Source: Pedobacter sp. BMA
Lineage (GTDB): Bacteria > Bacteroidota > Bacteroidia > Sphingobacteriales > Sphingobacteriaceae
Length of the DNA stretch: 64,000 nt
Assembly (NCBI RefSeq): GCF_001027745.1
Contig: NZ_LECU01000002.1
Location: forward strand, 372,001 to 436,000
Direction of reading: 5' to 3'
A program made the position numbers and the translations under genes. How positions within the stretch are numbered: the first letter of the stretch is position 1; each line of letters begins with the position of its first letter. This document shows, in pieces, positions 9,557-18,486 of this stretch. The notes beneath the pieces are model-generated. The model was given only the letters and a program-made list of their open reading frames with translations. It did not search any database and had not been told where the DNA came from.

Positions 9557-9970
9557 TTATTTTTTTATTTTAGTGCCAGGGCGATCAATGGCATACCTGC
9601 CGGGCCCAGTTAAAAACAACTTGATATATAAAAGTGGGAACTGCCATGCGAGCTCCCTGTTTTGGTTCGGTTCGCGGCCATGAACGATCACAATTGCAAC
9701 CATTGTGTTCACAATTAACGGTATAAATGCCAGCCTTGTAAGGTCACCTGTGACAACAAACAGGCAACAGACAATCTGGGCAAATAAAGTAAGCGCCAGG
9801 GAAACTGTTGGCGAGATGCCCATTACAGAAAAAAAATAAACAGCATCATTTAGCAGCATGGTAACTTTAGGAAGACCATGGCTTAGCATCATGACCCAGA
9901 TAACAACACAGGCGGCCAGCAGTGCCATATCGGTCAATTTTGAATGTCTGGTTTCAAATAAATCTGTCAT
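9557..9970 (-). CDS. DoxX-family membrane protein
   Basis: The 137-residue protein has about four hydrophobic segments: WVMMLSHGLPKV, then the region around SLALTLFAQIVCCLFVV, then AFIPLIVNTMVAIVIV, and LLYIKLFLTGPG. The order and the conserved HG, FVVTGDLTRLA and LLYIxLFLTGPG elements match DoxX/DoxD-type proteins, which are linked to quinone reactions and thiol or oxidative stress. It lies 29 nt upstream of the Tat-exported aldehyde oxidase operon and could supply a quinone-interacting partner in the membrane. That is inference from context. Confidence 0.75.
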   Translation of the reverse strand: MTDLFETRHSKLTDMALLAACVVIWVMMLSHGLPKVTMLLNDAVYFFSVMGISPTVSLALTLFAQIVCCLFVVTGDLTRLAFIPLIVNTMVAIVIVHGREPNQNRELAWQFPLLYIKLFLTGPGRYAIDRPGTKIKK

Positions 9971-9989
9971 TTATAGATCTAAAAACTAT

Positions 9990-10551
9990 TTACTTCGTCA
10001 TTTTAAGAGCAAGTTCAGCAACCCTTCTGCCCAGAACTTCACCGGTCATTTTATCTTGCGCGCTTGGGGCTACATCGGGTGATTCCTGATTGGCTTCACC
10101 CATTACCCCTCCCCAGCTACCGAGCCTGTTTATGCCATTGGGTTGCATTGGCATCTCCCCAAATCATACCATGCTCCATAGCAAGAGTATGGAAATATTG
10201 TAAGGTACTGAACTTATCACCGCTTGGTGTTCCTGAAACGGTAAACCCTGCAGCTAATTTGTCGCGCCATTTTTGATTGGACAAGCTACCGACAGTAGCG
10301 TCAGCAAATGCTTTGAATTGTGCTGCAGGACCGCCCATATAAGTTGGGCTGCCAAATACTATGGCATCGCTTTCCTCCAGACCTCGGATCATTTCTGTGT
10401 TTTGATACCTGCCGCTGATTATATCAGATTCCTGGATAGAAATAAGATTGGCTGTTACACCTCGTATTGACGCCGCTCCAGCTTGGACGGCTTCAGCGAA
10501 CTTATGGTTATGTCCTGCACCTGAATAATAGACAATTGATACTATTGACAT
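9990..10551 (-). pseudogene. Flavodoxin / NAD(P)H:quinone oxidoreductase (WrbA-like), frameshifted
   Basis: From ATG 10551 the frame reads a flavodoxin-fold protein: VYYSGAGHNHKFAEAV (FMN phosphate loop), IVFGSPTYMGGPAAQFKAF, and LAAGFTVSGTPSGDKFSTLQ. It then ends early after HGMIWGDANATQWHKQAR. A second frame, shifted +1, supplies the expected remainder (MPMQPNGINRLGSWGG, then VLGRRVAELALKM) and stops at 9990-9992. The junction lies near the C-run at 10157-10160. The total length of 562 nt implies a net change of -2 or +1. The gene order fits an intact ancestral flavoprotein of about 187 residues that reduced quinones. Sequencing error at a homopolymer is possible. Confidence 0.8.
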
Positions 10552-10635
10552 TCTCAGTTATTTTTATTTAGTTTCGTCAGCTTATAAGCTCTGTTCAATA
10601 TTTCTATAATTCAGTTTTATTGTGGCAATGTGATA

Positions 10636-11088
10636 TTAATGCTCAGGCCTTTGATTGTTTGGAAAAAACCAGTGCTCTATAGCCTTACCATTCGAATATC
10701 TTGTCATTTCAATTCCATCAATTATCATTTTTGGATTTGAACCTATAAAACTAACCCAATTGCCGAAGTATTCTCCATCGGTTGTACGGCTGACAACTTC
10801 AACCTTGCTAGGCTTGAACCTGCTATGAAATGACCTTATGCTTGACTTCAAACTATCAGGACCAATTTTATTCCCTACGCCATGGTTTACAAAATCAGGA
10901 GCTGCCACATCATTTAGATTGCTGACGTCACCTGTTTGCAGGGCCCTTAAAAATTCGTCATCTGCTTTCTTGTTTTTCCTGGTTTCAGAAACACTTACAT
11001 CTTTACTTCGGGCCTGTGCAAATCCCCTGCTAACTGAAAGGCATGTTACTATTAAAGTACATGCAAAAATGGCTTGATTTATCTTCAT
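10636..11088 (-). CDS. Secreted SnoaL-like / ester cyclase-type protein
   Basis: ATG 11088 is chosen over the TTG at 11109 because it directly precedes a clean signal peptide (MKINQAIFACTLIVTCLSVS, then RGFAQ). The mature part is an NTF2/SnoaL-like alpha-beta barrel: DEFLRALQTGDVSNLNDVAA, FVNHG, and IDGIEMTRYSNGKAIEHWFF at the end. SnoaL-like proteins include polyketide cyclases and many uncharacterised members, so no reaction can be given. The gene lies 17 nt after the MBL-fold gene and belongs to the same operon. Confidence 0.7.
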   Translation of the reverse strand: MKINQAIFACTLIVTCLSVSRGFAQARSKDVSVSETRKNKKADDEFLRALQTGDVSNLNDVAAPDFVNHGVGNKIGPDSLKSSIRSFHSRFKPSKVEVVSRTTDGEYFGNWVSFIGSNPKMIIDGIEMTRYSNGKAIEHWFFPNNQRPEH

Positions 11089-11105
11089 AGGATGAATTGA
11101 TAATT

Positions 11106-12017
11106 TCAACTATTTTTTTTATTTTTCTTTAATTCAAATGGGGCTCCGGGAGCCAGCACTTTTATTCTTTCCGGGTTAATGACCAGATTCTTCAGACGCT
11201 GTGGATCACCATTGAATGGCAGGAAGTTCGGCGCATCCACGAAACCCCAATGACCCAGTAAAACACTTGCATTGGGATAAGCGTTAAGCAGCTTTGCTGA
11301 CCCTTCCAGGCCAAAGTGCCAGACAGCATCTTCGGAATAATCCAATAGTATGAGATCTGGCGCGGGAAGCCTTAGCTGTTCTGGCATAAGCTTTGAATCC
11401 CCTGGAGCCCATATCGATCCATCAGGTGTTGTAAAATAGAATCCACAAGCGTCTCTTGGCTGAAAATGCCGCTGACCTGCTCTCGGAAAGGCATTCTGCC
11501 AAGCGTGATCTGCATTGGTTAACCGCACCTTTACTTTTCCTATATCAAAAGTCTTTCCGATTCTGTGCCCGAATGACTTCAATCCTTGATTTTTCATTAA
11601 CGAGTCTACATAAATGGTCGAGTGATATGCTTTTGTAACTGCTGACAAATCCTTGAACGTTTCAACACTATAGTGATCGTTGTCACTATGTGTTGCCAAA
11701 ACTGCATCCAGATGGGGGACTTCTTGAGGTAAAATAGGAAACTTCATCAACAAGGGCATATCAAAACCTTTCAGTAAAGGATCAACCATAAAGGTCGTTC
11801 CTCTGCTATTGACTAAAAACCCTGCCATTCCTAGCCACCGGACAGTCGTAGTTTCAGCTGCACCAAAAGCTTCCTTTCCAAAAGCTACGGTGATCGGGGC
11901 GGTCGCCTGAAACTTTTTTCTTTTAAGCTGTGTTGTATCCGCGATATTCTGCGCAACTGCTGATAAATAACACGTTACTATCAAGAATGCGAAGAGCATT
12001 TTTTTTCGATTTCTCAT
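11106..12017 (-). CDS. Secreted MBL-fold metallo-hydrolase
   Basis: The 303-residue protein has a signal peptide (MLFAFLIVTCYLSAVAQ) and a metallo-beta-lactamase fold related to UlaG/NAPE-PLD-like hydrolases. Metal-site elements are LATHSDNDHYS (a HxDxDH variant of HxHxDH), NADHAW, APGDSK and LLGHWG. It is the first gene of the minus-strand operon, 153 nt from the divergent AraC gene. The family cleaves phosphodiester, amide or lactone bonds; the substrate here is unknown. A candidate AraC-site repeat lies in the intergenic region. Confidence 0.8.
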   Translation of the reverse strand: MRNRKKMLFAFLIVTCYLSAVAQNIADTTQLKRKKFQATAPITVAFGKEAFGAAETTTVRWLGMAGFLVNSRGTTFMVDPLLKGFDMPLLMKFPILPQEVPHLDAVLATHSDNDHYSVETFKDLSAVTKAYHSTIYVDSLMKNQGLKSFGHRIGKTFDIGKVKVRLTNADHAWQNAFPRAGQRHFQPRDACGFYFTTPDGSIWAPGDSKLMPEQLRLPAPDLILLDYSEDAVWHFGLEGSAKLLNAYPNASVLLGHWGFVDAPNFLPFNGDPQRLKNLVINPERIKVLAPGAPFELKKNKKNS

Positions 12018-12073
12018 ACAGGTATGCTTTACAATACAAATTTCAACCTATTTTTTGAGCCAATACTTATACA

Positions 12074-12115
12074 TATTCCTGTAATACTTACCATTATTCC
12101 TGATTTTGTGGTTAA
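12074..12115. promoter_or_regulatory. 21-bp direct repeats in the AraC1/MBL intergenic region
   Basis: TATTCCTG occurs at 12074 and again at 12095, exactly 21 bp apart. On the minus strand the second copy reads ACCACAAAATCAGG and the first ends in TTACAGG. This resembles the ACCAY-N5-CAGG repeats upstream of the paralogous AraC gene at 28522. Two sites on the same DNA face fit AraC-family binding. Confidence 0.6.
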
Positions 12116-12141
12116 TATGTTAAGGCAATGAAATGTTGTCG

Positions 12142-12149
12142 TAATTTTG
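12142..12149 (+). promoter_or_regulatory. Bacteroidota -7 element (TAATTTTG) for the AraC1 gene
   Basis: TAATTTTG fits the TAnnTTTG consensus and is followed by GATAA, as at the AraC2 promoter. The start codon lies about 20 nt downstream in both genes. No clear TTG -33 element is present, which suggests activator dependence. Confidence 0.45.
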
Positions 12150-12169
12150 GATAAACAAAAGGTTAAGCT

Positions 12170-13069
12170 GTGGAACTAGGTAAAAGACTGGAGAGTGTCA
12201 CTCAATTTAATTCCGAAAGAGGTCAACAAACGCTACATCCGCTCATCACGGTGCTGGACCAATCGAAATCTCAACCGATTCGGGTAACCAAATTCATCTC
12301 TGAACTTTACGTAATCTTTTTAAAGAATGAAAAATGCGCTGATCTTCGTTACGGACGTAGTCACTATGACTACCAGGAGGATTCACTCATCTTTTTATCA
12401 CCCGGTCAGGTGGTGGGCTTTGATGCAGAAAACGGCACGACCATTCAGCCCAACGGCTGGGCACTGGCTTTTCATCCTGATATGATCAGGGGCACAGCGC
12501 TAGGGACAATGATCAAAGATTACCATTACTTTTCATATGATGTTAAGGAGTCCCTGCATGTTTCTGCCCGTGAGAAAGAACTTTTACTGGAGTGCTTTGG
12601 GAAAATTGGCTATGAGTTGCAACATCCCATTGATAAACACAGTCGCAAACTCATTGTGAGTACAATTGAATTGTTGCTGAACTACTGCGAACGTTTTTAT
12701 GACAGGCAGTTTATAACAAGGGAACACATCAATAAGGATATTTTGACCAGATTCGAAGAGCTGCTGGACAGTTATTTTAAATCAGATAAACCAGCACAGA
12801 TAGGCTTGCCTTCTGTGGCTTACTGCGCTGATGATCTTAGTCTTTCGCCCAAATATTTTGGAGACCTTATCAAAAAGGAGACAGGCCAGTCTGCACAGGA
12901 GTATCTCCAGGAAAAGGTTATTGATGTTGCCAAAGAACGGATGTTTGACTCTAGAAAAACAATAAGCGAGATTGCCTACGATATGGGATTTAGATATCCG
13001 CAACACTTTAGTAGGTTGTTTAAACAAAGAGTTGGGCAATCTCCTCATGACTACAGAATAATGAATTAG
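12170..13069 (+). CDS. AraC-family transcriptional regulator, copy 1
   Basis: The start is GTG at 12170. The spacing to the -7 element and the N-terminal alignment match the ATG of the paralog at 28522, and no suitable ATG is nearby. The 299-residue product has an N-terminal cupin-like sensing domain (LRYGRSHYDYQEDSLIFLSP, GWALAFHPDMIRGTALG) and a C-terminal double helix-turn-helix (SPKYFGDLIKKETGQSAQEY and ISEIAYDMGFRYPQHFSRLF). It is divergent from the large redox operon and probably controls it. The paralog differs in sequence but shares blocks such as NYCERFYDRQFITR, so the two regulators likely arose with their operons by duplication. The inducer is unknown. Confidence 0.88.
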   Translation: MELGKRLESVTQFNSERGQQTLHPLITVLDQSKSQPIRVTKFISELYVIFLKNEKCADLRYGRSHYDYQEDSLIFLSPGQVVGFDAENGTTIQPNGWALAFHPDMIRGTALGTMIKDYHYFSYDVKESLHVSAREKELLLECFGKIGYELQHPIDKHSRKLIVSTIELLLNYCERFYDRQFITREHINKDILTRFEELLDSYFKSDKPAQIGLPSVAYCADDLSLSPKYFGDLIKKETGQSAQEYLQEKVIDVAKERMFDSRKTISEIAYDMGFRYPQHFSRLFKQRVGQSPHDYRIMN

Positions 13070-13086
13070 GATTAATTTAAGCACAT

Positions 13087-13690
<604 letters not shown>

Positions 13691-14128
13691 TGATGATGGT
13701 TTAGCGGTGGCAAAAAACCGAACAAGCTAAATGGATGGATTTACTTAGCGTGCCTTTCTCAACCGCCTTAAAATGGAGGGCACACTTACAAATAAAGGGT
13801 TGAATGAACTGATTATTAGAGATATAGTGTTTCAGCTTTACATAGATCATAGACCGGAACTGGCAAAACAGCTATAATGGTTATATATGATGGTAGAAAT
13901 TTAATAAAATTAAAAAAATGGACCGATTTGAAGATAAGAACATTTCAATCCAATCGACTATTTTTTTTGCTGGTTAACTTGATACAGAAACGCTATTCGC
14001 ACAACTATAAGGTTCAGATACGATATATCAAATAATAAATAAATTATAGCAAGCGGGGTAGAAGTTTATCAATAAGACATTGGTAGAGTAGAAGCTGCCA
14101 ATTATTAATTTAATTTTAGTTAAAGATC

Positions 14129-14162
14129 CAAGGACAGTACCAGATGGTCTGTCCTTGTTTTT
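14129..14162 (+). terminator. Orphan intrinsic terminator
   Basis: CAAGGACAG (14129-14137) pairs perfectly with CTGTCCTTG (14149-14157) and is followed by TTTTT. The orientation is plus. No intact plus-strand gene precedes it after the AraC gene and the aldo/keto reductase remnant. Confidence 0.7.
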
Positions 14163-14429
14163 AATGATAACCAGTAAGCGAAGAAAAACTGACTGGAAAG
14201 ATTCAGTATCTATTATATATCCTAAATTAGGTTAGACAGCGCAAAAAAAGGTGAAAAAACATGATTTCAACAATGATCGATAAGAAACCCTTTTCTTATC
14301 CCTTAAGATGTTTATCTGATTAATGATATTATATACTTAAATTATTTGTTAGATATACGGTTTTGTTGCGCCAGCTAAATTTATGCAGGTTCACATATTG
14401 AATATAAAAGTAATACTATGGAATAGTAT

Positions 14430-14681
14430 GTGTTGACATATTCGCTTGATGAAGGTTCTGAATATCTCGCGCTTTTAAATAAAAATCAATTTAGTAGGGA
14501 CTTTTTATCCTATCTATCGTTTTATCAATAGGATATAGAAGATCAGATGATCTCATATGCAGTTCAATGCTCAACTAATGGCACAATACCTTCTGAATTC
14601 TTTAAAGATACGAGTCAAGAGCCAACACGTTTTTGGGAGGCTTTTTTAAAAAATGATCTTTTCAGTGGAAAGATGCTATGA
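14430..14681 (+). pseudogene. Possible decayed small gene, unrecognised
   Basis: A GTG-initiated frame reads LTYSLDEGSEYLALLNKNQF and continues to a single TAG, after which it goes on with DIEDQMISYAVQCSTNGTIP and RFWEAFLKNDLFSG before TGA at 14679. The amino-acid composition is protein-like, but I do not recognise the family. It may be chance. Confidence 0.25.
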
Positions 14682-14882
14682 CAGGTAGCAAATACAATTT
14701 GATCTTAATAATCATTTACTGCCAGTTATGTCGAACGTTTATCAAATGAATTGCAGCCAAGATTAATAGTTGGTATTGGTTTATAAAAATTGGCTAAAAA
14801 TAAATTTTAATAGAGACTTATCTATTCTATATGGTAGGAATTTACAGATTAAAAGAAGTCATATACCATTTTAGAAAAACTT

Positions 14883-15185
14883 ATGTTAAAAAATAAATTT
14901 AACAGAATCGAGATGCAAATTCTAGAGGCGCTTTGGATTCAGGAAAATCTTTTATCCCGTGACATTCTTGAAAATGTAAATTCTTCAAAAATTGCATACA
15001 GCACATTGTCAATGAGCTTAAGGCTATTGGAGAATAAAGGTTTTATCTCACATAGGAAAGTTAATAACGCCTTCCATTATTACGCTATCTTAAAAAAAGA
15101 AGATTACTTGGTAAGTTTGATTAAGGGTATACTCGACGGACATTTTTCGAGTAATCAAGATGAACTAATTAACTACATTCATTAA
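14883..15185 (+). CDS. BlaI/MecI-type winged-helix regulator
   Basis: The 100-residue protein starts with FNRIEMQILEALWIQENLLS, followed by a recognition-helix block (IAYSTLSMSLRLLENKGFIS) and a wing (HRKVNNAFHYYAILKKEDYL), matching BlaI/MecI/CopY repressors. It is about 20 residues shorter than typical members, with the dimerisation tail reduced. No BlaR-type metallopeptidase partner lies nearby, and no TACAnnTGTA-type operator was seen upstream. It stands alone between decayed sequence and a convergent Crp/Fnr gene. Whether it is still functional is uncertain. Confidence 0.7.
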   Translation: MLKNKFNRIEMQILEALWIQENLLSRDILENVNSSKIAYSTLSMSLRLLENKGFISHRKVNNAFHYYAILKKEDYLVSLIKGILDGHFSSNQDELINYIH

Positions 15186-15382
15186 GAATAATAAATTCGC
15201 TATAAAAAAAGCGGGCTAACCAAAACACTTAAAATACCACCCGAGAGGTAAGTTAGTCCCACAATGGTATGGCATTGTGATAATGGCGCACCAAAATATG
15301 GGATAGTCCTAAGGGCTATACGCTTCTAATTTGGAAATTAGATAAATCTGTCCTGCTGAAGCAGCCACGCACGAAGTCGCAA

Positions 15383-15982
15383 CTAAGTTATTCGTTTTAG
15401 TGATGCTAATTTCACACGACTAAGTGTCTCTGGTTTTATTCCAAGATAAGATGCGATATGAAACTGTGATACTTTTTGCTGTATTCCTGGGTAAAGTTCC
15501 AGTGCAACGGATAATCTATCAGAAGCATTAAATTTGAGAAATGAGGATTCTCTTTTGCATTTTCTTATGAAATAATTTTCGGCGATGTACTTGCTTAGTC
15601 TTAAAAAATCTGGATCATCATTTTCCAGATTTAGCATATCTTGCTTACTTATCACAAGCAGATCAACAAACTCTAAAGCCTGTATATTACAATTAGTTGG
15701 CCTACCTGTTAAATAGCTTGTTAGGGCGATGCCAAAATCACCATTAAAATAGAAATCATTGTTAAATTCTTCCTGATCGGTACGAATAAAAGATCGAAGT
15801 GTTCCCTTTATAACCAAGGCTACAATATTGCAAACCATTCCCTCTTCCACTAAATACTCGCCTCTTCGCAGTGATCTAATCTTAGAAATGCTTAATAGCT
15901 TTTGAATTGCCTTTTCCTGTAGGCCTACCCTTTTGGTAAGAACTTGTTTTAGAATGTCATGCATCCCTTGAGCGTTCACCAT
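15383..15982 (-). CDS. Crp/Fnr-family transcriptional regulator
   Basis: The 199-residue protein has a cyclic-nucleotide-binding-type beta-roll (RRGEYLVEEGMVCNIVALVI, DFYFNGDFGIALTSYLTGRP) and a C-terminal HTH ending SQFHIASYLGIKPETLSRVK. No Fnr cysteines are visible, and the cAMP phosphate-binding Arg-Ser pair is not evident, so the ligand is unknown. This is the common Bacteroidota Crp-like type that controls a nearby transcription unit. An inverted repeat directly upstream suggests autoregulation. Confidence 0.82.
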   Translation of the reverse strand: MVNAQGMHDILKQVLTKRVGLQEKAIQKLLSISKIRSLRRGEYLVEEGMVCNIVALVIKGTLRSFIRTDQEEFNNDFYFNGDFGIALTSYLTGRPTNCNIQALEFVDLLVISKQDMLNLENDDPDFLRLSKYIAENYFIRKCKRESSFLKFNASDRLSVALELYPGIQQKVSQFHIASYLGIKPETLSRVKLASLKRIT

Positions 15983-15983
15983 G

Positions 15984-16001
15984 TTGTTAAGATTTTAACA
16001 A
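15984..16001. promoter_or_regulatory. Inverted repeat upstream of the Crp/Fnr gene
   Basis: TTGTTAA (15984-15990) and TTAACAA (15995-16001) form perfect 7-bp arms around GATT. They sit 1 nt upstream of the start codon, where a repressor would block initiation. Confidence 0.45.
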
Positions 16002-16420
16002 ATATTAAATTACATTCTATTTGGCCGATGATTGAGAGACTGAAACTACGCAGTCTGACCTAGTCTTTTCTGATGTATCGATAAGAATGAATTGATGTAT
16101 AAAGTAAAAATATTCTGCGAATCAAATTTAATAATTTCATTACTTAATTGGTATTTAATTTTTTTATAACCAGCTATTAAATCATTTTAACATTTAGATC
16201 GAATTTGATTATCCTTACAAATATTCTACTTCATTTTGTGGCATTTCTTGATCTGCATCAAGAGTTTAGCAGATATTTTTCCTGGGAAAGCTTTTGAAAG
16301 AGACTGCCATCATTTTGGGCGATATCATTAGAAAACCCCTAAAAACTCTTGACCTATGTCATCATTTAATAGGATCTAATAATGAAAATTTGCCATCATT
16401 AAAACTTAAAAAATATCAGG
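16002..16420. other. Intergenic region between divergent genes
   Basis: This AT-rich stretch separates the minus-strand Crp/Fnr gene from the plus-strand tautomerase gene. No convincing gene or strong hairpin was seen. Confidence 0.4.
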
Positions 16421-16825
16421 ATGCCTATATTAAATTTAAAGCTTAGCGGACCAGAGGACGTATCGCTGAGTAAAAAACTAGCTGAAGAGCTTACCAAGTC
16501 GGTCGTAGAAATACTCCATAAAAAATATGAACTAATTTCTATTATAATATCATTTCATGATGAAGCCCATTGGTGGATAAACAACGAATCACTTAGTGAT
16601 CTAAATGCAAAAAGTTTCCATCTGGAAATAAAAATTACGGATTCGACTAACCTGAAAAATGAAAAATCAGCTTTAATCCATAAAGTACATAAAATTATGT
16701 CCACCCATCTTGTTAATATCCATCCCATTAGCTATACGGCAATAACGGAAATGTCTGCAGACTCATTCGGCTATGATGGGTCAACAACAGAATATAAATA
16801 CATTCAAAGCATATTTTCTTCTTAA
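16421..16825 (+). CDS. Tautomerase-superfamily protein
   Basis: The 134-residue protein begins Met-Pro, giving the N-terminal catalytic Pro of the 4-oxalocrotonate tautomerase/MIF superfamily after Met removal. A beta-alpha-beta unit (MPILNLKLSG, LAEELTKSVVEILHKKYELI) is followed by a second similar unit (FHLEIKITDSTNLKNEKSAL), the fused tandem arrangement of longer members. The substrate is unknown. The gene starts a short plus-strand unit with the NTF2-like gene 17 nt downstream. Confidence 0.7.
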   Translation: MPILNLKLSGPEDVSLSKKLAEELTKSVVEILHKKYELISIIISFHDEAHWWINNESLSDLNAKSFHLEIKITDSTNLKNEKSALIHKVHKIMSTHLVNIHPISYTAITEMSADSFGYDGSTTEYKYIQSIFSS

Positions 16826-16842
16826 AAAATAATTACTAACGC

Positions 16843-17376
16843 ATGAAATTTACAACAACATTGACAATAATTATACTGGTTTGGGCAAGTAATTTATATG
16901 CCCAAAAGAAACCAAAACCTGTAGCTGGAATACAGGCAGTTATTCAAGCATATTCGGAAAGCGTCTTGGAAAGGGATTCTCTTAGATTTTATCAACTATT
17001 CAATGATGGTCCCATTGTCTGGTGCGCTGCATTAAAGGCTTATTCACAAGAGCAGGAGTCTAAAAAAACAAAAAGCGGTGCAGCAGCCCGCAAGACTTAT
17101 TTTTCAGGCTCATATAAGGATTTTATGAGATCTTTATATCGTTATAAATATACAGAAGATAAGTTTGACCGCATCCATATTTTTGAAGATGGCACCGTAG
17201 CAAATGTGACCATGGATTATAGTTTCTGGGCCGATGGAAGGATGATTAACTGGGGGCGAAAACTACTTCAACTAATTAAGAGGGACGGTTTTTGGAAAAT
17301 TACAAGCGTCATCTATTCTATTGAACTCACAGATCATCTACCGCAACCCAGTTTTTTGGATAGACAACCAAAATAG
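16843..17376 (+). CDS. Secreted NTF2-like (SnoaL-type) protein
   Basis: The 177-residue protein has a signal peptide (LTIIILVWASNLYAQ) and an NTF2-like fold. AVIQAYSESVLERDSLRFYQ forms the first helix pair, and GTVANVTMDYSFWADGRMIN and LLQLIKRDGFWKITSVIYSI form the closing beta-sheet. The family binds or transforms small hydrophobic molecules in a cone-shaped pocket; no reaction can be assigned. It is co-directional with the tautomerase gene upstream and probably co-transcribed. Confidence 0.7.
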   Translation: MKFTTTLTIIILVWASNLYAQKKPKPVAGIQAVIQAYSESVLERDSLRFYQLFNDGPIVWCAALKAYSQEQESKKTKSGAAARKTYFSGSYKDFMRSLYRYKYTEDKFDRIHIFEDGTVANVTMDYSFWADGRMINWGRKLLQLIKRDGFWKITSVIYSIELTDHLPQPSFLDRQPK

Positions 17377-17495
17377 GAAACTATAATAAAAACTTGCAGA
17401 TAAATCGAGATTTAGTCAATAGCGTCTCTCTAACGAAGAGAAAATAAATGAAGCGCTTAATCTAAGACCATCTCAATCCATGTGATAACCAGGCC

Positions 17496-18005
17496 CTAGA
17501 CTATTTCGGAAGGAACTTCTAGAATCCGGTCATTATTGGACTCATAGAAAGCTATGATTTTCATGATAACCTCCGTCGCTATCTTAAGCTCATTTTCTCC
17601 AACAAGTTTTTTATAAATGTCATTCGTTCGAGCGGTCACTCCTTTAGCATCGAGGATAAAGCTTTTCCCTAAATCCGTCAAGGTTAGCACTTCAACCCGC
17701 TTGTCCTGAGTACAGGTAGCACTGCTCACAAATCCCAAAACTTCAAGCTCTTTAATCGATCTGCTTACAGACTGCTTTGGATGATTGAGTTTTTTTGCAA
17801 TCTCAGATACCGAACTACCATCCACACTTACATTGAATATCACAGGGAGATGGGAAAGTTTAATGTCCTTCCACAATGCTCCTATATAAATATGAGACCA
17901 GCTGTCAAAATGTTTACGAAGATTAAATATAAGAGCTTGCCAATTAACGGAGTCATTTTGCTCAAATTCTCTAAGTTGATCATCTATTGTTCTCGAAGAG
18001 TCCAT
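17496..18005 (-). CDS. MarR-family transcriptional regulator
   Basis: The 169-residue protein has a MarR winged helix: LPVIFNVSVDGSSVSEIAKK, NHPKQSVSRSIKELEVLGFV for the recognition helix, and CTQDKRVEVLTLTDLGKSFI for the wing. Long helices for dimerisation flank it. It faces away from the small gene at 18110, and a perfect 16-bp inverted repeat occupies the shared promoter region. Autorepression and control of the small gene are likely. Confidence 0.85.
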   Translation of the reverse strand: MDSSRTIDDQLREFEQNDSVNWQALIFNLRKHFDSWSHIYIGALWKDIKLSHLPVIFNVSVDGSSVSEIAKKLNHPKQSVSRSIKELEVLGFVSSATCTQDKRVEVLTLTDLGKSFILDAKGVTARTNDIYKKLVGENELKIATEVIMKIIAFYESNNDRILEVPSEIV

Positions 18006-18025
18006 AAATCAAAGATAAATAAAAA

Positions 18026-18060
18026 TAAACATTGTTTACTATTTTAGTAAACAATGTTTA
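18026..18060. promoter_or_regulatory. Perfect 16-bp inverted repeat, probable MarR operator
   Basis: TAAACATTGTTTACTA (18026-18041) is repeated in perfect inverse at 18045-18060 with a 3-nt centre. It starts 21 nt upstream of the MarR start and ends 50 nt before the divergent gene. Confidence 0.75.
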
Positions 18061-18109
18061 CCTTTATCTTGTTGTTATCAAGACAGCGAACTCATCGTTA
18101 AGTTTAAAT

Positions 18110-18379
18110 ATGGAAGATTTTATTATAATCATCTCAACTGATGTCAGAAAAGATGCACAACTCAAGTCACTTAAAGAACTGATGAATACATTTGCAGAAA
18201 TCACGGAGTGGACATTGGATCTGGAAGATTGTGATAAGGTACTACGGATCGTTAGCAATGAAAACATCGCAAATCAAGTTATTTCGAAATTATTTAGACT
18301 TGGAATTCAGGCAAATGTAATGGCAGTATATTTTGATACACCTATATATCGCATCGGAAGGGTATGTCCACTTGGTTGA
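18110..18379 (+). CDS. Small HMA-fold-like protein
   Basis: ATG 18110 is preferred because the in-frame sequence upstream runs through the MarR operator. The 89-residue product (MEDFIIIISTDVRKDAQLKS, then ITEWTLDLEDCDKVLRIVSN) has the beta-alpha-beta pattern and W-x(3)-LEDCD-x-LRI core of a Bacteroidota protein group resembling heavy-metal-associated domains. The CxxC metal site is missing; only one core Cys is present besides the C-terminal one. Its position opposite the MarR gene suggests regulation by it. The function is unknown. Confidence 0.6.
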   Translation: MEDFIIIISTDVRKDAQLKSLKELMNTFAEITEWTLDLEDCDKVLRIVSNENIANQVISKLFRLGIQANVMAVYFDTPIYRIGRVCPLG

Positions 18380-18486
18380 TTAATCACTGAGATTTAGATC
18401 CTTTGATGATGACGAAAGTTCAATTCCGTAGAAGAATTCTGAGACAGAAATTAGGTTGAATTAATTTGCTATTATTTTTATAAGTT

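Larger units (their letters stand above)
13691..14882. other. Gene-poor remnant region
   Basis: No intact gene was found in this AT-rich stretch. At 13918 a short frame MDRFEDKNISI resembles the opening of short-chain dehydrogenases but degenerates at once. An intrinsic terminator lies at 14129-14162 without an intact gene before it, and a one-stop reading frame lies at 14430-14681. The stretch looks like accumulated gene debris. Confidence 0.5.
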
